DNA of 26,846 bases from an uncultured Eubacteriales bacterium. Lineage in GTDB: Bacteria; Bacillota; Clostridia; Oscillospirales; CAG-272. Shown here piece after piece: positions 15,314 to 23,645 of this stretch. Position numbers and translations under genes: made by a program. Within the stretch, counting starts at the first letter, position 1. Each line of letters begins with the position of its first letter. The notes below the pieces were generated by a model. It was given only the letters and a program-made list of their open reading frames with translations. It was not told the origin of the DNA and ran no database searches. The DNA is taken from NCBI GenBank assembly GCA_900546315.1, contig URCP01000032.1, positions 1 to 26,846 on the forward strand. Reading direction: 5' to 3'.

Positions 15314-15344
15314 AAAACCGCGTCGATATCCCGGCGCGGTTTTT
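15314..15344 (+). terminator. Terminator after the 62-residue protein gene
   Basis: A nine-pair stem AAAACCGCG/CGCGGTTTT (15314-15322 with 15335-15343), a 12-base loop, and a T run 15340-15344. The A run on the left suggests it can also stop minus-strand transcripts that pass the rpoC terminator. Confidence 0.88.
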
Positions 15345-15479
15345 ATCGGGTTTATTTTTTCAGGGTCCGGGCGGCGAGTGATATCCCGCCCCCGAACTCT
15401 CAAACAATTAGCACTCGTTTGAAATGAAGCCCAATGTCCGATAAAAAAAGTATAAAGTTTGAGAAAAGGAGGGGGTGCG

Positions 15480-15517
15480 GGGGAGGGAAAACCCTTTTCA
15501 AAGGGTTTACCCCCCCC
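15480..15517 (-). terminator. Hairpin terminating rpoBC transcription
   Basis: Inner arms AAACCCTTT (15489-15497) and AAAGGGTTT (15500-15508) extend outward by G/C pairs between 15480-15487 and a run of eight C (15510-15517), with two mismatches, for about 16 pairs. Further along the minus strand come TTTT near 15464 and seven T near 15443, so the T run is detached. It begins 16 bases after the rpoC stop. Confidence 0.55.
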
Positions 15518-15532
15518 GCATAACTAACAATC

Positions 15533-18500
15533 TTATACAGCCTCAGACGTAGCCTGGATGTTGCCGTTTTCGTCGACTTTGTCGACTTCGATGTTGCGGT
15601 AGCATTCCATACCTGTACCGGCGGGGATGAGTTTACCGATAATGACGTTTTCTTTGAGGCCGAGGAGGTTGTCGACTTTTCCTTTGATAGCTGCTTCGGT
15701 GAGGACTTTGGTGGTTTCCTGGAAGGAAGCGGCGGAGAGGAAGGAGTCGGTGAGGAGTGCTGCTTTGGTGATACCGAGGAGAACCGGGGAATGGGTGGCG
15801 AGTCTGAGGTCGAGTTCGCCTGCGTCAATCCGTTTCTGGACGGCTTCGTTTTCGCGTTCGAGTTCGATGAGATCCACGACAGAGCCTGAGAGGAGTTCGG
15901 TGTCACCCGCGTCCTCAACGCGGCATTTTCTGGTCATCTGACGTGCGATGACTTCGATGTGTTTGTCGTTGACTTCAACTGACTGGAGGCGGTAAACTTT
16001 CTGGACTTCGCGGATGATGTAGTCATACGCGGCGTCGAGGCCGTTGATGCGGAGGATGTCGGTCGGGCAGATTGAGCCTTCGGTGAGGGCTTTGCCGGCT
16101 GTTACCATCTGACCGTCTTCGATGATTATGCGGACGCCGAACGGGATCGGGTACGCCATTTCTTCTCCGGTGTCGGAGGAGGTGACGGTGATCGTGCGGA
16201 GACGTTTGTTGTCCGAGATGCGGGCGATACCTGCGGTCTCGGAGATGATGGCGGTCTTCTTCGGGCGGCGTGCTTCGAAGAGCTCTTCGACTCGCGGAAG
16301 ACCCTGGGTGATGTCGGCTCCTGCCACGCCTCCGGTGTGGAAGGTACGCATGGTAAGCTGGGTACCGGGCTCACCGATCGACTGAGCGGCGATGATACCG
16401 ACGGCTTCGCCGACGTTGACGGGTCTAGAGGACGCGAGGTCGGCGCCGTAGCAGTGCGCGCAGACGCCGTGCTTTGCCTTGCACTCGAGGATGGTTCTGA
16501 TGAGGACGCGGTCGATGCCGGCTTTGACGATTGCGTCGGCGTCTTCGTCGGTGATCATCGTGTTGTCCTTCACGATGACGTTTCCGGTCGCGGGATCCAC
16601 GACGTCGCCGATGACGAAGCGTCCGACGAGACGGTCCTTCAGCGGCTCGATGACTTCGTTTCCGTCCTTGATCTCGGAGACCCAGATACCGTGTCTCGTG
16701 CCGCAGTCTTCCTCGCGGACGATGACGTCCTGGGAGACGTCGACGAGACGTCTGGTCAGATATCCGGAGTCCGCGGTCTTCAGAGCGGTGTCCGAAAGCG
16801 ACTTACGCGCGCCGCGTGCCGCTACGAAATATTCAAGTATGTTAAGACCTTCACGGAAGTTCGATTTGATAGGCATTTCCATCGTCTTACCGTTCGTCGC
16901 GAACATGAGTCCGCGCATACCGGCGAGCTGACGCATCTGGGTGATGTTGCCTCGTGCTCCGGAGTCGCTCATCATCTTGATCGGGTTGTATCTGTCGAAC
17001 TCTGCCTGGAGGGCTTCGACGACGTCGTTCGTCGCTTTCTCCCAGACCTTGATGACGTTGCTGTAACGCTCGTCCTCGGAGAGCTGACCGCGCTGGAAGT
17101 GCTTCATGATCTCGAGAACCTTCGCCTCGGCGTTGCTGACGATCTCATACTTCTTCGGCGGTATCGTCATATCCGCGATGGAAATGGAGAGCGAGCTGAG
17201 CGTCGAGTACTTGAAGCCCATAGACTTGATGCTGTCGAGCACCTGCGCGGTGGTCGAGAAGCCGTGTGTCTTGATGCACATATCGATGATTTTTCCGAGG
17301 TCCTTCTTACGGGTCGGGAAAGCTATCTCGAGCGACAGGAGCTGCTTCACCTTCTCGGGGTTCGGCTCGTCGGGATGCTCCGGATCGTCGTAGAGCTCGG
17401 CGATGGTCGGGCGCTTTACAAAACCGAGATCCTGCGGGATCGGACGGTTGAAGATGAGACGTCCGAGCGTCGCGTCGATTATAGCGGAATACTCCCTGCC
17501 CTCGATCTCGCGGGTAACGCGGACCTTGATTGCGGCGTGCATTCCGACAAGGTGGTTCTGGTATGCCATGACAACTTCGTTGAAGTCGCGGAACACGTGA
17601 CCTTCGCCGACTTCACCGGCACGGTCGATAGTCAGCCAGTACGGACCAAGCACCATGTCCTGACCAGGGGTCGTGACAGAGCGTCCGTCGGCGGGCTTCA
17701 GGAGGTTGTTGGCGGAGAGCATGAGGAATCTCGCCTCTGCCTGCGCCTCGGAGGAAAGCGGAACGTGAACAGGCATCTGGTCGCCGTCGAAGTCCGCGTT
17801 GAACGCGGTGCAGACGAGCGGATGCAGCTTGATTGCGCGTCCCTCGACAAGTATCGGCTCGAAAGCCTGAATAGACAGTCTGTGGAGCGTCGGAGCGCGG
17901 TTCAGAAGGACCGGATGCTCCTTGATGACGTTCTCGAGAGCGTCCCAGACAGCGACATCGACCTTCTCGACTTTCTTCTTCGCGTCCTTGATGTTGGTCG
18001 CCTTCTGGGTCTCGACAAGCCTCTTCATGACGAAAGGCTTGAAGAGCTCGAGCGCCATCTCCTTCGGGAGACCGCACTGATAGATCTTCAGGTCAGGACC
18101 GACGACAATAACCGAACGTCCGGAATAGTCGACACGCTTGCCGAGTAGGTTCTGACGGAAACGTCCCTGCTTACCGCGAAGCATCTCGGAAAGAGACTTG
18201 AGCGGGCGGTTATTAGGACCGGTGACCGGCTTGCCGCGGCGGCCGTTGTCTATGAGGGCGTCAACTGCCTCCTGGAGCATTCTCTTCTCGTTGCGGATGA
18301 TGATGTCCGGCGCGGAGAGCTCCATGAGACGTCTCAGACGGTTGTTTCTGTTTATGACGCGGCGATAGAGATCATTGAGGTCGGAGGACGCGAAACGTCC
18401 GCCGTCCAGCTGTACCATCGCGCGGATATCCGGCGGAATGACCGGAACGACATCGAGAATCATCCATTCGGGCTTGTTTCCGGACTTGCGGAAAGCCTCG

Positions 18501-19138
18501 ACGACCTCGAGTCTCTTTATGATGCGGAGCTTCTTCTGACCAGCTGCGGTCTCGAGCTCGGCGTGCAGACTCTCGGACAGGGCGTTTATATCTATGCCCT
18601 GAAGGAGTTCCTTGATAGCCTCGGCGCCCATGCCGACGCGGAAAGCGTCCTTGCCGTACTTCTCGACGTTCTCCTGATACTCGTGCTCATTGAGCAGCTG
18701 CATCTTCGCGAGCGGAGTCTCGCCAGCGTCGAGAACGATATAGCTTGCGAAATAGAGCACCTTCTCGAGAAGTCTCGGGGTTATGTCGAGCAGCAGTCCC
18801 ATTCTCGACGGGATAGCGCGGAAATACCAGATGTGGGACACCGGAGCCGCGAGCTCGATGTGACCCATGCGCTCACGGCGCACCTTCTTCGTTGTGACTT
18901 CGACGCCGCACTTCTCGCATATCTTGCCCTTGTGTCTGACGCGCTTGTACTTGCCGCAGAGGCACTCCCAGTCCTTCGTCGGACCAAAGATGCGCTCACA
19001 GAAAAGTCCGTCGCGCTCAGCCTTCAGGGTGCGGTAGTTGATAGTCTCCGGCTTCTTGACCTCGCCGTAAGACCAGCTTCTTATCATCTCAGGGGATGCG
19101 AGACCTATCTTAATTGAATCAAATACGTTTCGTTCCAT
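15533..19138 (-). CDS. rpoC: DNA-directed RNA polymerase subunit beta'
   Basis: 1201 residues from ATG 19138 (MERNVFDSIKIGLASPE); a TTG three bases upstream is also in frame but unlikely. It is the catalytic large subunit of RNA polymerase. Residues 59-77 hold the N-terminal zinc site (Cys59, Cys61, Cys74, Cys77). RRPP-type clamp and bridge regions follow, and NADFDGDQ at 447-454 supplies the three catalytic magnesium-binding aspartates (449, 451, 453). The second zinc site uses Cys812, Cys886, Cys893 and Cys896. The trigger loop lies in SIGEPGTQLTMRTFHTGG. Length is normal for Firmicutes, with no large lineage insertion. It is cotranscribed with rpoB, starting 70 bases after it, with AGAAGGG as a modest binding site. 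Confidence 0.98.
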   Translation of the reverse strand: MERNVFDSIKIGLASPEMIRSWSYGEVKKPETINYRTLKAERDGLFCERIFGPTKDWECLCGKYKRVRHKGKICEKCGVEVTTKKVRRERMGHIELAAPVSHIWYFRAIPSRMGLLLDITPRLLEKVLYFASYIVLDAGETPLAKMQLLNEHEYQENVEKYGKDAFRVGMGAEAIKELLQGIDINALSESLHAELETAAGQKKLRIIKRLEVVEAFRKSGNKPEWMILDVVPVIPPDIRAMVQLDGGRFASSDLNDLYRRVINRNNRLRRLMELSAPDIIIRNEKRMLQEAVDALIDNGRRGKPVTGPNNRPLKSLSEMLRGKQGRFRQNLLGKRVDYSGRSVIVVGPDLKIYQCGLPKEMALELFKPFVMKRLVETQKATNIKDAKKKVEKVDVAVWDALENVIKEHPVLLNRAPTLHRLSIQAFEPILVEGRAIKLHPLVCTAFNADFDGDQMPVHVPLSSEAQAEARFLMLSANNLLKPADGRSVTTPGQDMVLGPYWLTIDRAGEVGEGHVFRDFNEVVMAYQNHLVGMHAAIKVRVTREIEGREYSAIIDATLGRLIFNRPIPQDLGFVKRPTIAELYDDPEHPDEPNPEKVKQLLSLEIAFPTRKKDLGKIIDMCIKTHGFSTTAQVLDSIKSMGFKYSTLSSLSISIADMTIPPKKYEIVSNAEAKVLEIMKHFQRGQLSEDERYSNVIKVWEKATNDVVEALQAEFDRYNPIKMMSDSGARGNITQMRQLAGMRGLMFATNGKTMEMPIKSNFREGLNILEYFVAARGARKSLSDTALKTADSGYLTRRLVDVSQDVIVREEDCGTRHGIWVSEIKDGNEVIEPLKDRLVGRFVIGDVVDPATGNVIVKDNTMITDEDADAIVKAGIDRVLIRTILECKAKHGVCAHCYGADLASSRPVNVGEAVGIIAAQSIGEPGTQLTMRTFHTGGVAGADITQGLPRVEELFEARRPKKTAIISETAGIARISDNKRLRTITVTSSDTGEEMAYPIPFGVRIIIEDGQMVTAGKALTEGSICPTDILRINGLDAAYDYIIREVQKVYRLQSVEVNDKHIEVIARQMTRKCRVEDAGDTELLSGSVVDLIELERENEAVQKRIDAGELDLRLATHSPVLLGITKAALLTDSFLSAASFQETTKVLTEAAIKGKVDNLLGLKENVIIGKLIPAGTGMECYRNIEVDKVDENGNIQATSEAV

Positions 19139-19168
19139 CAATTAAACCCTTCTACAAACCGGAGGTAT

Positions 19169-19194
19169 GGTCTCCCGGGTCATCCCGGAAGACC
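19169..19194 (-). other. Hairpin in the rpoB-rpoC gap
   Basis: An 11-pair stem (minus strand GGTCTTCCGGG with CCCGGGAGACC, one T-G wobble) and loop ATGA lie between rpoB stop and rpoC start. No T run follows, so it is not a terminator; RNA processing or setting the subunit ratio is possible. Confidence 0.6.
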
Positions 19195-19208
19195 TCATCC
19201 TCCTAATC

Positions 19209-22200
19209 TCATTCATCGTCGTCGTCGAACGACTCTTCGCTGAAATCGACATCCTCGATCCCATCGTCAAACACATCGTCGTCATCCGTGCCGCCGAAAT
19301 CGTCGTCGTCCGGATGCTCCTCAGTGAACGAATCCTTCATCTCGTTCTCGTCGGTGACGGTCTCTCCGACATCCGACTCGGACACGAGGTTCGGAGCCAT
19401 ATCGTCATCGTCGTCACCAAGACTGGAGAGCTCTATGACGTTGCCCTCCTTGTCGAGCACCTTGACGTCGAGCGCCAGCGACTGGAGCTCCTTGACGAGC
19501 ACCTTGAACGCCTCCGGAACGCCCGGGGTCGGGATATTCTGACCCTTGACGATAGCTTCGTAAGTCTTGACACGTCCGGTGACATCGTCCGACTTCACGG
19601 TCAGGATCTCCTGGAGCGTGTAAGCCGCGCCGTACGCCTCGAGCGCCCAGACCTCCATCTCGCCGAAACGCTGTCCGCCGAACTGCGCCTTGCCTCCGAG
19701 AGGCTGCTGTGTGACGAGTCCGTAAGGACCTGTGGAGCGCGCGTGAATCTTATCATCGACAAGGTGGTGGAGCTTGAGGTAGTACATAATACCGACAGTG
19801 ACCGGGTTAGCGAAAGGCTCGCCGGTGCGTCCGTCGTAAAGTATCGTCTTTCCGTCGACGACCCTGAGCTTATCCTGAAGTCTCAGCTCCTCGAGATGAG
19901 CCTTGTCCTCTCTCTCTTCGCCGACTATAGGTCTGAGCTGCTTCTCGCCGTTCTCGTCGTAGGAGAGCTCAAAGAGCTTCTTGCCGTTGACGTTCTCGAG
20001 CGGCAGGACCTCGCGGTCCATTCCGGCTTTGACCATGCACTCGGAGATATCCTGCTCGGTCGCGCCGTCGAACACCGGCGTCATTATCTTCCAGCCGAGC
20101 TTCTTCGCCGCGATGCCGAGGTGTACCTCGAGCACCTGTCCTATATTCATTCGGGACGGCACGCCCATCGGGTTGAGAACGATGTCGAGCGGGGTACCGT
20201 CAGCTAAGAACGGCATATCCTCCGGCGGGAGTATTCTCGAAACGACACCCTTGTTTCCGTGACGGCCTGCCATCTTGTCGCCGACCGATATCTTTCTCTT
20301 CTGAGCGATATAGACGCGGACGACCTTGTTGACTCCGGGCGGCAGCTCGTCGGAGGTATCCCTTGAGAACACCTTGACGTCGATGACGATTCCGGACTCG
20401 CCGTGCGGGAGTCTCAGCGACGTATCGCGGACTTCCCTTGCCTTCTCTCCGAAAATCGCGCGGAGCAGTCTCTCCTCCGCGGTGAGCTCGGTCTCTCCCT
20501 TAGGAGTGACCTTACCGACGAGGATATCACCGGCGCGGACCTCAGTACCCTTGCGGATGATGCCGTCCGGGGTCAGGTCCTTCAGCGCGTCCTCGCCGAC
20601 GTTCGGGATCTCGCGGGTGATCTCCTCCGGCCCGAGCTTGGTGTCGCGCGCCTCGTGCGAGTACTCCTCGATATGGATCGAGGTGTAAACGTCGTCGCGG
20701 ACGAGCTTTTCATTAAGAAGAACCGCGTCCTCGTAGTTGTAGCCTTCCCAGGTCATGAAGCCGATGAGAGCGTTCTTTCCGAGTGAAATCTCGCCCTTGT
20801 CGGTAGCGGGTCCGTCCGCTATGACCTGCTTCACCTCGACGCGCTCGCCGACGTCGACGATAGGCTTCTGGGTGACGCAGGTGCCCTGGTTGGAGCGCTT
20901 GAATTTAATGAGATGATAAACATCCTTTGTTCCGGCGTCGGTGCGGATGACGATCTCGTCAGCGCAGACCTTCTCGACGTAGCCCGCGTTCTTCGCGCAG
21001 ACGACGACGCCGGAGTCGACGGCAGCCTTGTACTCCATACCGGTAGCGACGATAGGCTGCTGCGAAACGAGCAGCGGGACCGCCTGCTTCTGCATGTTGG
21101 ATCCCATGAGAGCACGCGAGTTGTCGTCGTTCTCAAGGAACGGGATATGCGCCGTCGCGACCGACACGACCATCTTCGGGGAGACGTCCATGTAATCCGC
21201 CTCAGACGCGTTGAACTCGATGATCTCGTTTCTGCGGCGTCCGGAAATACGCTTGTTGACGAAGCGTCCGTTCTCGTCGAGCGGCTCGTTCGCCTGAGCT
21301 ATCGTGTAGTTATCCTCGACGTCCGCGGTCATGTACTCGACCTCGTCTGTGACGATGCCGGTAGCCTTGTCTATCTTGCGGTACGGTGCCTCGATGAAGC
21401 CGTAATTATTGATTCTCGCGTAAGTCGCGAGGTAGGAGATAAGACCGATGTTAGGGCCTTCAGGCGTCTCGATCGGGCACATACGACCGTAATGCGTATA
21501 GTGTACGTCGCGGACCTCGAAGGACGCGCGGTCACGGGACAGACCGCCCGGACCGAGCGCCGAAAGACGGCGCTTATGCGTCAGCTCCGCCAGCGGGTTG
21601 TTCTGGTCCATGAACTGGGACAGCGGCGAAGAGCCGAAGAACTCGCGGATAGCGGTGACGACAGGTCTTATGTTGATAAGAGTGTTAGGAGTGAGCGTCT
21701 CGGAATCCTGAGTCGTCATGCGCTCCTTGACGGTCTTGTCCATCTTCGAGAAGCCTATGCGCATCTGGTTCTGGAGAAGCTCTCCGACAGAACGCAGACG
21801 GCGGTTTCCAAGGTGGTCGATATCGTCTCTCACGCCGATATCGTGCGAGAGGCAGGTGAGGTAGTTGATCGACGCGAAGATATCGTCCTTCGTGATGTGC
21901 TTCGGAACGAGCTCCGCGATGCGGTTAGCGGCGACCTTCTTGAACTCGTCGATGTCGCCGTCGACCTCACGCAGGATGTCGAGCATAACAGAGAGCTTCG
22001 CGCGCTCGGTGATGCCGATGTCCTTCAGGTCGCAGCCGATGACATACTCCGGCTCGATCATGCCGTTGCCGAAGACCTTGACCTCGGTCTCGCCGTCGTC
22101 GAGGTATACCCATACCTCGTTAACTCCGGCGTGCTCGATGGTCATAGCCTTGTCCATATCGAGGACTTCCTCAGCCTCGAACAGTAGCTCGCCCGTGATC

Positions 22201-23117
22201 GGGGAAACGACCGGTCTCGAGAGCTTTCTGCCCGCGATTCTCTTGCCGAGCGCGAGCTTCTTGTCGTACTTATAGCGTCCGACAGCCGCGAGGTCGTAAC
22301 GCTTCGGGTCGAAGAACAGGTTGTTGAGCAGCAGCTGAGCCGACTCAACGAGCGGAGGCTCGCCCGGACGCAGCTTCTTGTAGATCTCCTTGAGCGACTC
22401 ATCGCCGAGAGAAGTATGGTTCTTCTCCGCCTCAGCCGCCATCATGTCCTTCTCCATCGTGGCGACGAGCTTCGGGTCCTCGCCGAAGTACTTCTTGATC
22501 TCCTCGTCCGACTCGATTCCGAGCGCGCGGATGAGGATAGTCACCGGGATCTTGCGGTTCTTGTCTATGCGGACATAGAATATATCGTTCGCGTCGGTCT
22601 CGTACTCGAGCCACGCGCCGCGGTACGGGATGACGGTCGCCGCGTAGATGACCTTGCCCGTCTTGTCGATAGAGGTTTCGTAATATATGCCGGGGGAGCG
22701 GACGATCTGGGAAACGATGACGCGCTCCGCACCGTTGATGATGAAGGTGCCGTTATCGGTCATGAGTGGGAAATCGCCCATGAAGACCGCGGACTCCTTG
22801 ACCTCGCCGGTGGCCTTGTTGGTCAGGCGGACCGTGACTCGGAGCGGAGCCGCGAAGTTGGTGTCGCGCTCCTTGCACTCCTCCTCGGGGTACTTCGGGG
22901 TCGGATCGATGGTATAGTCGATGAACTCGATGACAAGGTTGCCCGAGTAGTCGGTGATCGGCGAAACGTCGTGAAGAACTTCTCTGAGCCCTTCGTCGAG
23001 GAACCACTTATACGACTTTTTCTGCACCTCGATGAGATTGGGCATTTCCAGAGTATCGCCTATCTTGGCGAAGCTCATTCGTTCGGTCTTGCCAAGCATC
23101 GTGGGTTTGACCATCAT
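19209..23117 (-). CDS. rpoB: DNA-directed RNA polymerase subunit beta
   Basis: 1302 residues from ATG 23117 (MMVKPTMLGKTERMSFAKIG), preceded by TGGAG about 11 bases upstream; the frame runs on to 23246 without a binding site. It forms the catalytic core of RNA polymerase with beta'. The rifampicin region reads GSSPLSQFMDQNNPLAEL then THKRRLSALGPGGL; the drug-contact residues equivalent to E. coli Q513, D516, H526, R529 and S531 are present, but position 498 is Pro where E. coli and B. subtilis have Gln510. Later blocks PIETPEGPNIGLI, GDKMAGRHGNKGV and KLHHLVDDKIHARSTGPY are typical. After VIELSS the last 70 or so residues are an acidic tail (about 34 of 72 are Asp or Glu), which makes the protein about 100 residues longer than B. 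subtilis RpoB. Confidence 0.98.
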   Translation of the reverse strand: MMVKPTMLGKTERMSFAKIGDTLEMPNLIEVQKKSYKWFLDEGLREVLHDVSPITDYSGNLVIEFIDYTIDPTPKYPEEECKERDTNFAAPLRVTVRLTNKATGEVKESAVFMGDFPLMTDNGTFIINGAERVIVSQIVRSPGIYYETSIDKTGKVIYAATVIPYRGAWLEYETDANDIFYVRIDKNRKIPVTILIRALGIESDEEIKKYFGEDPKLVATMEKDMMAAEAEKNHTSLGDESLKEIYKKLRPGEPPLVESAQLLLNNLFFDPKRYDLAAVGRYKYDKKLALGKRIAGRKLSRPVVSPITGELLFEAEEVLDMDKAMTIEHAGVNEVWVYLDDGETEVKVFGNGMIEPEYVIGCDLKDIGITERAKLSVMLDILREVDGDIDEFKKVAANRIAELVPKHITKDDIFASINYLTCLSHDIGVRDDIDHLGNRRLRSVGELLQNQMRIGFSKMDKTVKERMTTQDSETLTPNTLINIRPVVTAIREFFGSSPLSQFMDQNNPLAELTHKRRLSALGPGGLSRDRASFEVRDVHYTHYGRMCPIETPEGPNIGLISYLATYARINNYGFIEAPYRKIDKATGIVTDEVEYMTADVEDNYTIAQANEPLDENGRFVNKRISGRRRNEIIEFNASEADYMDVSPKMVVSVATAHIPFLENDDNSRALMGSNMQKQAVPLLVSQQPIVATGMEYKAAVDSGVVVCAKNAGYVEKVCADEIVIRTDAGTKDVYHLIKFKRSNQGTCVTQKPIVDVGERVEVKQVIADGPATDKGEISLGKNALIGFMTWEGYNYEDAVLLNEKLVRDDVYTSIHIEEYSHEARDTKLGPEEITREIPNVGEDALKDLTPDGIIRKGTEVRAGDILVGKVTPKGETELTAEERLLRAIFGEKAREVRDTSLRLPHGESGIVIDVKVFSRDTSDELPPGVNKVVRVYIAQKRKISVGDKMAGRHGNKGVVSRILPPEDMPFLADGTPLDIVLNPMGVPSRMNIGQVLEVHLGIAAKKLGWKIMTPVFDGATEQDISECMVKAGMDREVLPLENVNGKKLFELSYDENGEKQLRPIVGEEREDKAHLEELRLQDKLRVVDGKTILYDGRTGEPFANPVTVGIMYYLKLHHLVDDKIHARSTGPYGLVTQQPLGGKAQFGGQRFGEMEVWALEAYGAAYTLQEILTVKSDDVTGRVKTYEAIVKGQNIPTPGVPEAFKVLVKELQSLALDVKVLDKEGNVIELSSLGDDDDDMAPNLVSESDVGETVTDENEMKDSFTEEHPDDDDFGGTDDDDVFDDGIEDVDFSEESFDDDDE

Positions 23118-23157
23118 TGAAAAAATCACTCCATTCAACAAAATTGACATCCGGGTA

Positions 23158-23186
23158 TTTACAACGGCCTGAAAATGTGATATAAT
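23158..23186 (+). promoter_or_regulatory. Possible plus-strand promoter opposing the rpoB leader
   Basis: TTTACA (23158-23163), 17 bases, TATAAT (23181-23186), read away from rpoB. A transcript from about 23193 would fold strongly and meet a GC hairpin ending in TTTTT at 23290-23294. Confidence 0.45.
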
Positions 23187-23192
23187 AGAAAT

Positions 23193-23294
23193 GCGGGATG
23201 CGGACGAGCGGGATGCGCCGCCTCGTCTCAAGCCGAAAAGACACAAAATAAATTTACAGACGGCAAAGCCCGGCGCAGGGCGCGGACGCTTTTT
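23193..23294 (+). ncRNA. Hypothetical antisense small RNA to the rpoB leader
   Basis: Predicted only from the promoter at 23158-23186 and the hairpin plus T5 at 23265-23294. It would be about 100 bases, contain the GACGAG/CTCGTC hairpin and be fully complementary to the middle of the rpoBC leader. It matches no RNA family that I recognise and has no good reading frame. Confidence 0.3.
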
Positions 23295-23304
23295 GGAAAA
23301 ATCG

Positions 23305-23358
23305 TCAAAAGACAGCTCGGATTCCGCCTGTAGATTCGGTAAACAATAGCTTTTTCAC
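23305..23358 (-). CDS. Possible 17-residue leader peptide of rpoBC
   Basis: GTG at 23358 opens VKKLLFTESTGGIRAVF and TGA closes it at 23305. The site GGAGGTGATC (GGAGG at 23370-23374) lies 11 bases upstream and is an unusually full match to the 16S 3' end, stronger than that of rpoB itself. The site is half covered by the TCCGGA hairpin. An in-frame ATG at 23394 could give a 29-residue version, but it has no obvious binding site. There is no run of a single amino acid that would point to classical attenuation. Confidence 0.4.
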   Translation of the reverse strand: MKKLLFTESTGGIRAVF

Positions 23359-23422
23359 CGCAAAGATCACCTCCGGACACCCATCCGGACGCATAGTCTG
23401 AGCGATTATAATGCAGTATATT

Positions 23423-23451
23423 ATTATAGCATACTTTCTCAGATTTGTCAA
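23423..23451 (-). promoter_or_regulatory. Sigma-A promoter of rpoBC
   Basis: Minus strand TTGACA (23446-23451), 17 bases, TATAAT (23423-23428): a perfect consensus. It gives rpoBC its own promoter. Confidence 0.88.
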
Positions 23452-23548
23452 TAGGTTTCGCGAATTTTTCCGGAGAACAAATAAAAATCCGGTAAGATAA
23501 ATTATGCCGCCAAAGCCGGTACTGATTTCCAATTTTTACAAATATGTA

Positions 23549-23577
23549 ATGACATATTATCCGTGATATGGTATAAT
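23549..23577 (+). promoter_or_regulatory. Sigma-A promoter of the VanZ-like gene
   Basis: ATGACA (23549-23554), 17 bases, TATAAT (23572-23577), about 60 bases before the start codon. The rest of the AT-rich 23452-23645 gap shows nothing else definite. Confidence 0.75.
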
Positions 23578-23645
23578 ATCCACATCACTGCGATTCAGGC
23601 ATCCGTGTCATACACAGATTTATTTTTACGAATGGAGGCAAAATC

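Larger units (their letters stand above)
23118..23416 (-). promoter_or_regulatory. Long structured leader of rpoBC
   Basis: About 300 bases separate the predicted start of transcription from rpoB. In minus-strand order the leader has a TCCGGA/TCCGGA hairpin (23372-23389), a 17-codon reading frame, a bulged GC hairpin (AAAGC...GCTTT, 23265-23292) and a further hairpin GACGAG/CTCGTC with inner CGG/CCG (23201-23226), then an unstructured AT-rich stretch to the ribosome binding site. None is followed by a clean T run in the minus direction, so translation-linked or processing control is more likely than simple attenuation. Confidence 0.5.

Noticed and set aside
15408..15434. A CIRCE-like heat-shock operator after rpoC
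   Set aside because: The left arm TTAGCACTC is perfect and the nine-base spacer fits, but the right arm matches GAGTGCTAA at only 5 of 9 positions, and no heat-shock gene or suitable promoter lies downstream on either strand. One perfect nine-base arm can occur by chance in a window of this size.
16337..18148. A 603-codon open frame antisense to rpoC
   Set aside because: It lies wholly inside rpoC, has no ribosome binding site, and its composition mirrors rpoC codons. It is a shadow frame.
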